DNA from: an uncultured Pelagibacteraceae bacterium
GTDB lineage: Bacteria; Pseudomonadota; Alphaproteobacteria; Pelagibacterales; Pelagibacteraceae
Assembly: GCA_902538255.1 (NCBI GenBank)
Contig: CACBEJ010000001.1
Span: 186,001 to 250,000, forward strand
DNA: 64,000 nucleotides
Reading direction: 5' to 3'
How positions within the stretch are numbered: position 1 is the first letter of the stretch; every line of letters begins with the position of its first letter. Made by a program: the position numbers and the translations under genes. The notes under the pieces were generated by a model. It was given only the letters and a program-made list of their open reading frames with translations, was not told where the DNA came from and made no database searches. Below, piece by piece: positions 34,638-42,772 of the stretch.

Positions 34638-35063
34638 TTAACCTCCAGGTCCCAAATTAGAAGGTTTTATTTTTATAATTTTCCACACACCTGATGCAGA
34701 AGTTATAATATTATCATTAGATCTTAGTTCACAAAATAAAAAGACAAGAGTATTTGTTTTTTTTAAAATTTTTGTATTACCAATAATTTCATCTTTAACT
34801 TTTGAGGCACCAATAAATTTTATATCTAAAGAAATGGTTACACATGGAGCATTTCCAGCAGCTCTATGTGCAGCTGTTCCTGCGCCTGCATCTATTAATG
34901 CAGACAAATAGCCTCCGTGGGTAATTCCAGCAGCATTTAAATGATTTTCATTAATTATAGATTTAAATTCGTATTCATTTTCTGAAATAGATCTAAATAA
35001 AAGACCCCCATTGTGTTTCATAAATCCAGGTTTAATACTTATTTGCTCAAATTTATTACTCAT
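34638..35063 (-). CDS. PaaI-like hotdog-fold thioesterase
   Basis: The 141-residue protein shows the hotdog core of the PaaI/YbgC-like thioesterases: HLNAAGITHGGYLSALIDAG, with HGG and the catalytic Asp/Glu equivalent, then VTISLDIKFIGASKVKDEI. It hydrolyses acyl-CoA thioesters; the substrate is unknown. It lies six bases behind a 32-residue membrane peptide and is read from the tRNA-Arg side. The neighbouring acetoacetyl-CoA genes suggest a role in acyl-CoA turnover, which is inference only. Confidence 0.85.
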   Translation of the reverse strand: MSNKFEQISIKPGFMKHNGGLLFRSISENEYEFKSIINENHLNAAGITHGGYLSALIDAGAGTAAHRAAGNAPCVTISLDIKFIGASKVKDEIIGNTKILKKTNTLVFLFCELRSNDNIITSASGVWKIIKIKPSNLGPGG

Positions 35064-35069
35064 AATTTT

Positions 35070-35168
35070 TTATAATACAAAAGTTAAGATTAATAAAATA
35101 ATTAAAATAATAATAAAAAAATATATTACTGATTTTTGTAAGGATGCTTTTAAAAGCCAATCAAACAT
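35070..35168 (-). CDS. 32-residue single-span membrane peptide
   Basis: This short gene starts MFDWLLKASLQKSVIYF and continues into a strongly hydrophobic Ile/Leu helix to the end, ...LTFVL. AAGGA lies eight to nine bases before its ATG, supporting real translation. A longer frame beginning at 35261 would run through tRNA-Arg and is not credible. It sits 14 bases after the tRNA-Arg 3' end and six before the thioesterase start, so all three probably share a transcript. No family is recognised. Confidence 0.55.
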   Translation of the reverse strand: MFDWLLKASLQKSVIYFFIIILIILLILTFVL

Positions 35169-35182
35169 TTCTATTTCCTTTT

Positions 35183-35259
35183 TGGTGGACCGCCCAGAAC
35201 TCGAATCTGGAATCTCCCGGTTCGTAGCCGAGCGCCTTATCCAATTTGGCCAGCGGTCC
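35183..35259 (-). tRNA. tRNA-Arg (anticodon ACG)
   Basis: 77 bases including encoded CCA. Acceptor stem GGACCGC / GCGGTCC, discriminator A. The anticodon arm CTCGG-CTACGAA-CCGGG gives anticodon ACG (35223-35225 on the plus strand), normally deaminated to ICG. The T arm CCAGA-TTCGAGT-TCTGG is standard. The gene is transcribed on the minus strand toward the small membrane peptide and thioesterase. Confidence 0.96.
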
Positions 35260-35272
35260 ATTAAAATAATAT

Positions 35273-35316
35273 ATCAAAGTTTTTGATGTAATTTAACTTA
35301 TAAAATATTAAGTTAA
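35273..35316. promoter_or_regulatory. Two dyads in the tRNA-Arg / thiolase divergent gap
   Basis: ATCAAA-GTT-TTTGAT (35273-35287) and TTAACTTA-N8-TAAGTTAA (35293-35316) are both perfect inverted repeats within the 64-base gap. The second ends seven bases before the thiolase ATG and could be an operator or a leader hairpin covering the start. In such AT-rich DNA some dyads arise by chance; the 8-base arms are the more convincing. Confidence 0.35.
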
Positions 35317-35323
35317 TTACTTT

Positions 35324-36511
35324 ATGAACAAAAAACCTAACGATGTTGTGATTACATCTGCGCTAAGAACTCCAATAGGAAGATATAAAGGATCATTAAA
35401 GAATCTTAGTGCATCAAAATTAGGGTCACTTGTAATTAAAGAGGTAATTTATAAATCAAAATTAGATGTAGAGGAGATAGATGAAGTAATCATGGGGCAT
35501 GTTTTAACTTCTGGACTTGGCCAAAATCCTGCTAGACAAGCATCAGTCGGAGCTGGAGTACCAGTTTCAAAACCTGCTCATATTATCAATCAAGTTTGTG
35601 GATCTGGATTAAGATCTGTTGTTTCTGGTTATCAATCAATCAGCTTAGGAGAAAATCAAATAGTTGTTGCAGGTGGTCAAGAAAATATGTCTAGTGCAAC
35701 TCATGCAATTTATTATAGAGAAGATAAAAAATTTTCTGAAAAAAAATTAGTAGATACAATGATAAAAGATGGTCTATTAGATTCATTTAATGATTATCAT
35801 ATGGGTGTTACAGCTGAGAACGTTGCTGAGAAATATAAAATTTCAAGAGATGAACAAGATAATTTTTCTTTAAATTCTCAGAAAAAAACAGAAAAAGCAT
35901 ATAGTGAAAATAAATTTCAGGATGAGCTGATTAAATTACAAATTGAAGACGGAGATAAAAAATTTATTTTTGAAAAAGATGAACATCCTAGAGAAAATTT
36001 AAGTATAGATGATTTAAAAAAATTAAAAACAGTGTTCAAAGAAAATGGTACTGTAACACCTGGAAATTCCTCAGGCATAAATGATGGTGCTGCAGCTTTA
36101 GTTTTAATGTCTAGGGAGCAAGCAGAAAAAAAATCATTAGAGTCATTAGTTAAAATTGTATCTTGGGCTACTTGTGGGGTTGAACCTTCATTAATGGGAT
36201 TGGGACCTATACCTTCAATTCAAGAAGCTTTATTTAAAGCAAATTGGAAAATAGATGAAGTAGACTTATTTGAAATTAATGAGGCATTTGCAGCTCAAAG
36301 TATTGCGGTAGTTAAAGAATTAAAAATTTCTGAACAAAAACTTAATGTTAATGGAGGAGCAATAGCTTTAGGTCATCCGATCGGAGCCTCAGGGGCAAGA
36401 ATTTTGGTTACACTCGTCCATGAAATGATAAAGCAAGATAAAAAAAAAGGTTGTGCGGCACTCTGTATTGGTGGTGGTATGGGAATAGCTATGTGTATTG
36501 AGAGAAGCTAA
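35324..36511 (+). CDS. Acetyl-CoA C-acetyltransferase (thiolase)
   Basis: This biosynthetic-type thiolase interconverts acetoacetyl-CoA and two acetyl-CoA. The 395 residues show the acyl-accepting Cys92 in QVCGSGLRSVVSGY, NEAFAAQ, the His in NGGAIALGHPIGASGARIL and the second catalytic Cys in AALCIGGGMGIAMC. The length is standard for AtoB/PhaA. With acetoacetyl-CoA synthetase on the other side of the tRNA it completes a path from acetoacetate to acetyl-CoA, and pyruvate dehydrogenase next door makes the same product. No PHB synthase is in view. Confidence 0.93.
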   Translation: MNKKPNDVVITSALRTPIGRYKGSLKNLSASKLGSLVIKEVIYKSKLDVEEIDEVIMGHVLTSGLGQNPARQASVGAGVPVSKPAHIINQVCGSGLRSVVSGYQSISLGENQIVVAGGQENMSSATHAIYYREDKKFSEKKLVDTMIKDGLLDSFNDYHMGVTAENVAEKYKISRDEQDNFSLNSQKKTEKAYSENKFQDELIKLQIEDGDKKFIFEKDEHPRENLSIDDLKKLKTVFKENGTVTPGNSSGINDGAAALVLMSREQAEKKSLESLVKIVSWATCGVEPSLMGLGPIPSIQEALFKANWKIDEVDLFEINEAFAAQSIAVVKELKISEQKLNVNGGAIALGHPIGASGARILVTLVHEMIKQDKKKGCAALCIGGGMGIAMCIERS

Positions 36512-36638
36512 AAAGCTCAATATTCATTTATTTTTTTATTTTTTGTATAATAAAAATGTAAGATTAACAAAAAAACCTTATTAATGTGATAAAATAAAAT
36601 CCAATAATAATTTTTTGGGTATATAAAACATTTTAAAA

Positions 36639-39600
36639 ATGAGCGAAAAATTACTTGTTCCTGACATTGGTGACTTTGAAAATGTTGAGGTTATAGAGAT
36701 ACTTGTAAAACCCGGTGATCAAATTAAACAAAATGATCCAATAGTCACAATTGAAAGTGATAAATCAAGCGTAGAAATTCCTTCTACCATCGCTGGAAAA
36801 GTAGATAGTTTAGCAGTTAAAGTTGGTGATAAAGTTTCTAAAGGAGATTTGTTGCTTAATCTTACATCATTATCAAAAACACCATCAGAAAGCACTCTTC
36901 CAAAAGATACAGAAAATATAATTAAACAAGCAGAAGAAGCAATGGTTGAAAAAAAAATTATATCTGAACCTATAATTGAAAAAAAACAATCTACAATTCA
37001 AGTAGTTAATGGGGCTGATATTGATCCACTTGAAACTCAAGATTGGTTGGAATCTTTATCTGCAGTTATTTCGAAAGATGGAAATCAAAGAGCTCATTTT
37101 TTAATTAAAGAACTAATTAACAAAGCTTATCGTGAAGGAGCAAATATTCCTTATACTCAAAATACACCATACATTAACACAATACCTCCCGAGGCTGAAG
37201 TAAAGTCTGGTGGCGATCAAAATATTGAAAGAAGAATTAGATCATTAATTAGATGGAATGCTGCAGCAATGGTGGTTCGAGCAAACAAAAAATATCCTGA
37301 GCTTGGTGGACACATTGGTACATTTGCATCTGCTGCAACATTATATGATGTTGGGATGAATCATTTTTGGAGAGCAAAAAATAACAAATTTGGTGGAGAT
37401 TTAATTTATTTTCAAGGACATAGTGCTCCAGGAATGTATGCTAGAGCTTTCTTAGAGGGTAGATTAAATGAAAAACAATTAGATAGTTTCAGACAGGAGG
37501 TAAAACCTGGAGGTCTATCGTCATATCCACATCCATGGCTAATGCCAAATTTTTGGCAGTTCCCTACTGTATCCATGGGGTTAGGTCCTATGCTTGCCAT
37601 ATATCAAGCTAGATACATGAAATATTTAATCAATAGAGGTTTGATTAAAGATGAAGGAAGAAAAATTTGGGCTTTTTTAGGCGATGGGGAAATGGACGAA
37701 CCTGAGTCGATGGGAGCGATTGGATTAGCTGCAAGAGAAAATTTAGATAATTTAATATTTGTAATTAATTGTAATCTTCAAAGATTAGATGGTCCAGTAA
37801 GAGGTAATGGAAAAATTATTCAAGAGCTTGAGGGAAGTTTCAGAGGATCTGGATGGAATGTAATAAAAGTTATTTGGGGGTCATATTGGGATTCATTGCT
37901 TGCTAATGATAAAACTGGTCACTTAATAAAAATTATGAACGAGACAGTAGATGGTGAGTACCAAGCAATGAAAGCAAGAGACGGTGCTTATGTAAGAGAA
38001 AAGTTTTTTGGTAAATCTCCTGAAACATTAGAATTAGTTTCAAGCATGTCAGATACAGATATTTGGAGACTTAATAGAGGTGGTCACGATCCTCACAAAG
38101 TTTTTGCTGCATATGATAAAGCGATTAAACATCAGGGAAGCCCAACAGTGATAATTGCAAAAACTATCAAAGGTTATGGAATGGGAAAATCAGGAGAAAG
38201 TGTAAATACTACTCATCAAACTAAAAAATTAGATGTAGACGACTTGATGTACTATAGAGATAGATTTGATGTTCCCTTAACAGATGACCAGGTGAGAAAT
38301 ATTGAATACTTTAAGCCTGACGAAAATTCTCCAGAAATAAAATATTTAAAAGAAAAAAGAATTAAATTAGGTGGATATTTACCTGAACGTTCGACTTTCG
38401 CTAAACCAATCAAAGCACCCTCAAAAGATATTTTCGATTTTATGAAATTATCAACTGGTGAAAAAGAAATGTCTACTACCATGGCCTTAGTAAGAATGTT
38501 AACAAATTTATTAAGGGATAAAAATATATCTCCTAGACTGGTTCCTATTATTCCTGACGAAGCAAGAACGTTCGGTATGGAAGGATTTTTTCAAAAAATA
38601 GGGATTTATGCTCATGAAGGACAAAAATATGAACCTGAGGATGCTGCTCAATTAAGCTCTTATAGAGAAGATAAAAGCGGTCAAGTTTTAGAGGAAGGGA
38701 TCAATGAGGCTGGTGCAATGTCTTCATGGATAGCTGCTGCAACAGCATATACTAATCATGATATTGAAATGATCCCAATTTATATTTTTTATTCAATGTT
38801 TGGTTTCCAAAGAATAGGAGATCTAGCTTGGGCAGCTGGGGATAGTCAGGCTAGAGGATTTTTGGTGGGTGCAACAGCTGGAAGAACAACTTTAGCTGGA
38901 GAAGGCTTACAACACCAGGATGGGCATAGTCATTTAATTGCATCAACTATTCCAAATTGTGTATCTTATGATCCTACATTTCATTATGAATTAGCAGTAA
39001 TTTTTCGAGAAGGTCTAAGAAGAATGCATGAGAAAAATGAAAATGTTTTTTATTATATTACAACAATGAATGAAAATTACTCACACCCAGAAATGCCGAA
39101 AGATAAAAATTGTGAGGAAGGCATTCTAAAGGGTATGTATAAAATAAAAGAATTTAACAAATACAAAAAAACTAAAATTCAACTTTTAGGATCAGGAACA
39201 ATCTTAAGGGAAATGATGTCTGCAGCAGAGATTTTACAAAATGATTATCAAATTGACAGTGAAATATGGAGTGTAACAAGTTTTAATGAATTAAGAAAAG
39301 ATGGAATGGAAGTAGAAAGATATAATCTTTTGAACCCAGATAAAGAACCTAAAAAATCTTATGTTGAGCAATGCCTAGGTCAAGCAGAAGGCCCAATTAT
39401 GGCTGCATCTGATTACATGAGAATGAATTCAGATCAAATAAGACCTTATACTAATAAAAGTTTTTATTCATTAGGAGCAGATGGTTTTGGAAGAAGTGAT
39501 ACAAGAAAAAATTTAAGAAAATTTTTTGAGGTAGATAAAGAACATTTAGTTGCTTACGGTTTAAGTATTTTGGCAAAAGAACAGCTTATAACTTCTAAAT

Positions 39601-39665
39601 ATGCAAAAGATGCAATGAAGAAGTATAATATTGACACTAACAAACCAATGCCAACAAAATTATAA
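36639..39665 (+). CDS. aceE: Pyruvate dehydrogenase E1 (homodimeric AceE type) with an N-terminal lipoyl domain
   Basis: E1 decarboxylates pyruvate with thiamine diphosphate and reductively acetylates a lipoyl group. Residues ~124-1008 align with the whole of E. coli-type AceE: DPLETQDWLESL near the start, GHIGTFASAATLYDVGMNHF, and the ThDP motif LGDGEMDEPESMG ending in NLIFVINCNLQRLDG. Unusually, residues 1-77 are a complete lipoyl domain with the lipoyl-Lys42 in TIESDKSSVEIPS, joined by a ~46-residue Lys/Glu linker. The E2 gene begins immediately after the stop codon with a very similar lipoyl domain, so the fusion looks like a duplication of the E2 lipoyl segment. Thiamine-dependent motifs are intact. 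Confidence 0.95.
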   Translation: MSEKLLVPDIGDFENVEVIEILVKPGDQIKQNDPIVTIESDKSSVEIPSTIAGKVDSLAVKVGDKVSKGDLLLNLTSLSKTPSESTLPKDTENIIKQAEEAMVEKKIISEPIIEKKQSTIQVVNGADIDPLETQDWLESLSAVISKDGNQRAHFLIKELINKAYREGANIPYTQNTPYINTIPPEAEVKSGGDQNIERRIRSLIRWNAAAMVVRANKKYPELGGHIGTFASAATLYDVGMNHFWRAKNNKFGGDLIYFQGHSAPGMYARAFLEGRLNEKQLDSFRQEVKPGGLSSYPHPWLMPNFWQFPTVSMGLGPMLAIYQARYMKYLINRGLIKDEGRKIWAFLGDGEMDEPESMGAIGLAARENLDNLIFVINCNLQRLDGPVRGNGKIIQELEGSFRGSGWNVIKVIWGSYWDSLLANDKTGHLIKIMNETVDGEYQAMKARDGAYVREKFFGKSPETLELVSSMSDTDIWRLNRGGHDPHKVFAAYDKAIKHQGSPTVIIAKTIKGYGMGKSGESVNTTHQTKKLDVDDLMYYRDRFDVPLTDDQVRNIEYFKPDENSPEIKYLKEKRIKLGGYLPERSTFAKPIKAPSKDIFDFMKLSTGEKEMSTTMALVRMLTNLLRDKNISPRLVPIIPDEARTFGMEGFFQKIGIYAHEGQKYEPEDAAQLSSYREDKSGQVLEEGINEAGAMSSWIAAATAYTNHDIEMIPIYIFYSMFGFQRIGDLAWAAGDSQARGFLVGATAGRTTLAGEGLQHQDGHSHLIASTIPNCVSYDPTFHYELAVIFREGLRRMHEKNENVFYYITTMNENYSHPEMPKDKNCEEGILKGMYKIKEFNKYKKTKIQLLGSGTILREMMSAAEILQNDYQIDSEIWSVTSFNELRKDGMEVERYNLLNPDKEPKKSYVEQCLGQAEGPIMAASDYMRMNSDQIRPYTNKSFYSLGADGFGRSDTRKNLRKFFEVDKEHLVAYGLSILAKEQLITSKYAKDAMKKYNIDTNKPMPTKL

Positions 39666-40928
39666 ATGTCAGAAACCGAGATTAAAGTACCTAATATTGG
39701 AGATTTTAAAGATGTTGAGGTCATTGAGGTATTAGTTTCTGAAGGTCAATCAATTAAAAAAAATGATGCTCTTATAACAATTGAAAGTGATAAATCTAGC
39801 GTTGAAATACCATCAAATTTAGAGGGCAAAATTAAAAATTTAAAAATAACAGTAGGAGACAAAGTTTCCGAGGGCGACTTAATTTTAACTATAGACAGTG
39901 TTTCAGAAATTAAAAAAGAGGAGGTTAAAGAAATACAAGAAATTGAAAAAGAGTCAAAAAATATTGAGGTAATAAAACCTGAAATCCAAGAAAAAACTTT
40001 TTCTAAAAAAAATATTTCAGACATTTCATCTGCAAGTCCAAAAGTTAGAAAATTTGCTAGAGAACTCGGTGTAGATATTAATCAAGTAGTAGGAAGTCAG
40101 AAAGATGGTAGAGTTATTGAAGATGATATTAAAAAATTTGTTTCATATAATTCAAAAAACAACGTTGTAGTAAAAGATAGTAAACCAGATAAAATTAAAA
40201 ATGAATTTGAACATTCTGATTTTGGTGAAATAGAAATTAAAGACATACCAAGAGTAAAAAAATTATCATCAAAATATCTTACAAATTCATGGACAACAAT
40301 TCCTCATGTTACAAATCACGATGAAGCCGACATAACTGAGATGGAAAGTTTTAGAAGTTCATTAACAGATATGTATACTAGAGAAAAAATTAAAATTACA
40401 CCTTTAGCATTTATAATAAAGGCTTTAGTTGCATCTCTTAAGAAATTTCCTAGTTTTAATTCTTCTATCGACGAAATTGAGACTGGAAAAATGACTTTAA
40501 AAAAATATTACCATATTGGGATAGCAGTCGACACACCAAATGGATTAATGGTTCCAAAAATAAGAAATGCAAATAACAAAAAAATTTCTCTTATAAGTAA
40601 AGAATTAAAAGAGGTAAGTGAACTTTGTAGAAATTTAAAAATTGATAAACGAGAATTGTTTGGTGGCTCGATGACGATTACGAGTTTAGGTGGTATAGGA
40701 GGTTCATTTTTTACTCCTATAATTAATTATCCTGAAGTTGCTATATTAGGAGTAGGAAGATCGGAAAAAAAACAAATTTTTATGAATGGGAAGTTTCAAA
40801 CTAGGACTATGCTCCCAATTTCTTTATCTTATGATCACAGAATTATTGATGGTGCGGAAGCAGCTAGGTTTAACAATGATCTAAAAGAGAATTTAGGCAA
40901 AAATTTTGCTTACAAATTAGCTGTCTAA
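39666..40928 (+). CDS. aceF: Pyruvate dehydrogenase E2, dihydrolipoamide acetyltransferase
   Basis: E2 forms the complex core and passes the acetyl group from lipoamide to CoA. The 420 residues comprise one lipoyl domain (1-78, Lys43 in TIESDKSSVEIPS), a charged linker, the peripheral subunit-binding domain (ASPKVRKFARELGVDINQV, about 117-155) and the catalytic domain ending SLSYDHRIIDGAEAARF with the active-site His and Asp. Only one lipoyl domain is kept here. The ATG directly follows the aceE TAA in the same reading frame, with no spacer. The E3 gene (lpd) is not in the window. Confidence 0.95.
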   Translation: MSETEIKVPNIGDFKDVEVIEVLVSEGQSIKKNDALITIESDKSSVEIPSNLEGKIKNLKITVGDKVSEGDLILTIDSVSEIKKEEVKEIQEIEKESKNIEVIKPEIQEKTFSKKNISDISSASPKVRKFARELGVDINQVVGSQKDGRVIEDDIKKFVSYNSKNNVVVKDSKPDKIKNEFEHSDFGEIEIKDIPRVKKLSSKYLTNSWTTIPHVTNHDEADITEMESFRSSLTDMYTREKIKITPLAFIIKALVASLKKFPSFNSSIDEIETGKMTLKKYYHIGIAVDTPNGLMVPKIRNANNKKISLISKELKEVSELCRNLKIDKRELFGGSMTITSLGGIGGSFFTPIINYPEVAILGVGRSEKKQIFMNGKFQTRTMLPISLSYDHRIIDGAEAARFNNDLKENLGKNFAYKLAV

Positions 40929-40934
40929 TTTAAA

Positions 40935-41828
40935 ATGAGTAAATCCATATCATTATTTAGTGCCTTATTGTGCACTTTCATTTGGGGAACAACTTTTATT
41001 GCCCAAGACACAGGCATGGATAATATCGGTCCTTTTACATTTAATGCTGTGAGATTTTTTGTTGGTTTTTTAGCCATAATTCCACTTATGATTTTATTTG
41101 AATTAAAAAATTTTAAATCAGAATTTAAATTAGATAAAAAAACTTTCATAATTTATTCATTGTTAATTGGAATTTCTTTATTTTTAGGCTCTGCACTACA
41201 ACAAGTTGCTTTGCTTTATACAGATGTTGCAAATGCTGCTTTTTTTACAATTTTTTATGTCCCAATTGTACCGATTATCATTTTTTTGTTTGGTAAAAAA
41301 TCAATGCATTGGAGTGTATGGCCTTCTGTAGTTCTATGTTTAATTGGAGGTTATTTATTAACAAACTTTCATGATGCAACAGTTAGATTAGGAGACACTT
41401 TAGTAGTTCTCGGAGCTTTATTTTGGAGCACTCATATTATTTTTACTGGGATCATTATAACTAAATACAATCTTCCACTTACCTTAGGAGCTGTGCAGAC
41501 TTTAATTGTAGCTATTTTTTCATTTATAATTGGAATTATTTATGAAGAATTTATTTTAAATAATATTTTAATGGAAATTTATTCAATTTTATATGCAGGT
41601 ATATTATCTGGTGGGTTTGCATTTGTTTTACAAATTTATGCTCAGCGTAATATTACTCCAGCACCTGCAGCTATAATTTTTTCTCTTGAAGGTGTATTTG
41701 CGACTATAGCTGCGTGGTTTATTTTAAACCAAATTCTAGATGTTAACAATTTACTTGGATGCTTTTTTATTCTATGTGGAGTTCTCTTGTCTCAATTACT
41801 TCCTTTAATTAAAAAGAAATATACTTAA
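40935..41828 (+). CDS. EamA/DMT-family transporter
   Basis: The 297-residue protein has about ten hydrophobic helices and two EamA repeats, the first opening with LLCTFIWGTTFIAQD and the second around LVVLGALFWSTHIIFTG and APAAIIFSLEGVFATIAAWF. Drug/metabolite transporters of this type usually export amino acids or other small metabolites; the substrate cannot be inferred. It begins six bases after aceF and probably shares its transcript, and ends in a 4-base convergent overlap with uppP. Confidence 0.88.
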   Translation: MSKSISLFSALLCTFIWGTTFIAQDTGMDNIGPFTFNAVRFFVGFLAIIPLMILFELKNFKSEFKLDKKTFIIYSLLIGISLFLGSALQQVALLYTDVANAAFFTIFYVPIVPIIIFLFGKKSMHWSVWPSVVLCLIGGYLLTNFHDATVRLGDTLVVLGALFWSTHIIFTGIIITKYNLPLTLGAVQTLIVAIFSFIIGIIYEEFILNNILMEIYSILYAGILSGGFAFVLQIYAQRNITPAPAAIIFSLEGVFATIAAWFILNQILDVNNLLGCFFILCGVLLSQLLPLIKKKYT

Positions 41829-42589
41829 TAAATTAAACTAAATAAAATCAAAGCAATTATTATTCTATAAATTACAAACGCATTCATTGAAAATTTATTT
41901 ATATAAATTAAAAAAAATTTAACTGTTAGAAAAGAAAAAATAAAAGAAGATATAATTGCGATAATAACTAAGTAATTAAACTGAATTGGTTGTTCAAAAA
42001 CATCTTTTAAGCTTAAGACACTAGCTCCAGCTAACGCTGGGATTGAAAGTAAAAAAGATATCTTACTTGAGTCTACTCTATTAAATTTTAAAATTCTTGC
42101 AGCTGTTATAGTAATTCCTGCCCTACTTACTCCAGGCATAAGAGAGAAAATTTGGAAAATACCTATAAATATTATTGACTTAAAATTTAAATTTGAAGAA
42201 ATTTTTTTATCAAATCGATTTTTGTCTGAGAGGTATAAAATTATTGCAAAGATTAATGTAGACCATGCAATAATTTCTATATTTCTTAATTGATAAATCA
42301 AATTTGTACTATAAAGTATGTATCCAACAATTATTAATGGAATAGATCCTAATACAATTAAATTTAAAATTCTTTTATTTTTTCTAGCATCAAATAGTTC
42401 ATCTCTAAAAAAATAAATTATTGCTATTAGCGAACCTAGATGGAGGCTGATATCAATAAGCAAAGAACTAGATCTAAATTCATATAAAGTAGAAACCAAA
42501 ATTAAATGAGCAGAAGAACTAATAGGAAGAAATTCAGATATTCCTTGAATTGCAGAGAGAATTAAAACTTCTATAATATTTTGAAACAT
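41825..42589 (-). CDS. uppP: Undecaprenyl-diphosphate phosphatase
   Basis: UppP (BacA) dephosphorylates undecaprenyl pyrophosphate so the lipid carrier can be reused in peptidoglycan and glycan synthesis. The 254-residue membrane protein has the catalytic motif ILSAIQGISEFLPISSSAHL near the N-terminus and the second motif MPGVSRAGITITAARIL with the PGxSRSG-like element. About seven to eight membrane helices are visible. The 183-base gap upstream toward gltD has no gene but holds a palindrome. Confidence 0.93.
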   Translation of the reverse strand: MFQNIIEVLILSAIQGISEFLPISSSAHLILVSTLYEFRSSSLLIDISLHLGSLIAIIYFFRDELFDARKNKRILNLIVLGSIPLIIVGYILYSTNLIYQLRNIEIIAWSTLIFAIILYLSDKNRFDKKISSNLNFKSIIFIGIFQIFSLMPGVSRAGITITAARILKFNRVDSSKISFLLSIPALAGASVLSLKDVFEQPIQFNYLVIIAIISSFIFSFLTVKFFLIYINKFSMNAFVIYRIIIALILFSLIY

Positions 42590-42696
42590 TATTTCTTCGT
42601 AACTTATAAAGTATTTATTTAAAACAATTCGATTTAAGCATAATAGCTATGCAATAATTAAAAACTTGTTTATTAGCGGTAATAATTGAAAAATTA

Positions 42697-42715
42697 AGGT
42701 CAATATATATGACCT
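42697..42715. promoter_or_regulatory. Palindrome AGGTCA-N7-TGACCT upstream of gltD
   Basis: AGGTCA (42697-42702) and TGACCT (42710-42715) are exact inverted repeats around the spacer ATATATA, 58 bases before gltD. The arms contain three G/C pairs each, uncommon in this AT-rich DNA. The site suits a dimeric regulator of glutamate synthase. No regulator gene lies beside it. Confidence 0.45.
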
Positions 42716-42772
42716 ATTTTATGCTTTATATACATAAATCAAGGTATATTTTGCCGAGACTTAAATAATATT

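Noticed and set aside
35169..35261. Longer minus-strand start for the small membrane peptide (63 codons)
   Set aside because: The extra codons are tRNA-Arg sequence; the internal ATG at 35168 has its own binding site.
36500..36545. AGCT-AAAA-AGCT hairpin with T-rich tail after the thiolase gene
   Set aside because: A four-pair stem is too weak to call a terminator here.
42709..42768. 19-codon ORF just before gltD, possible leader peptide
   Set aside because: It has no ribosome binding site and no run of a regulatory amino acid, and short ORFs are expected by chance at this base composition.
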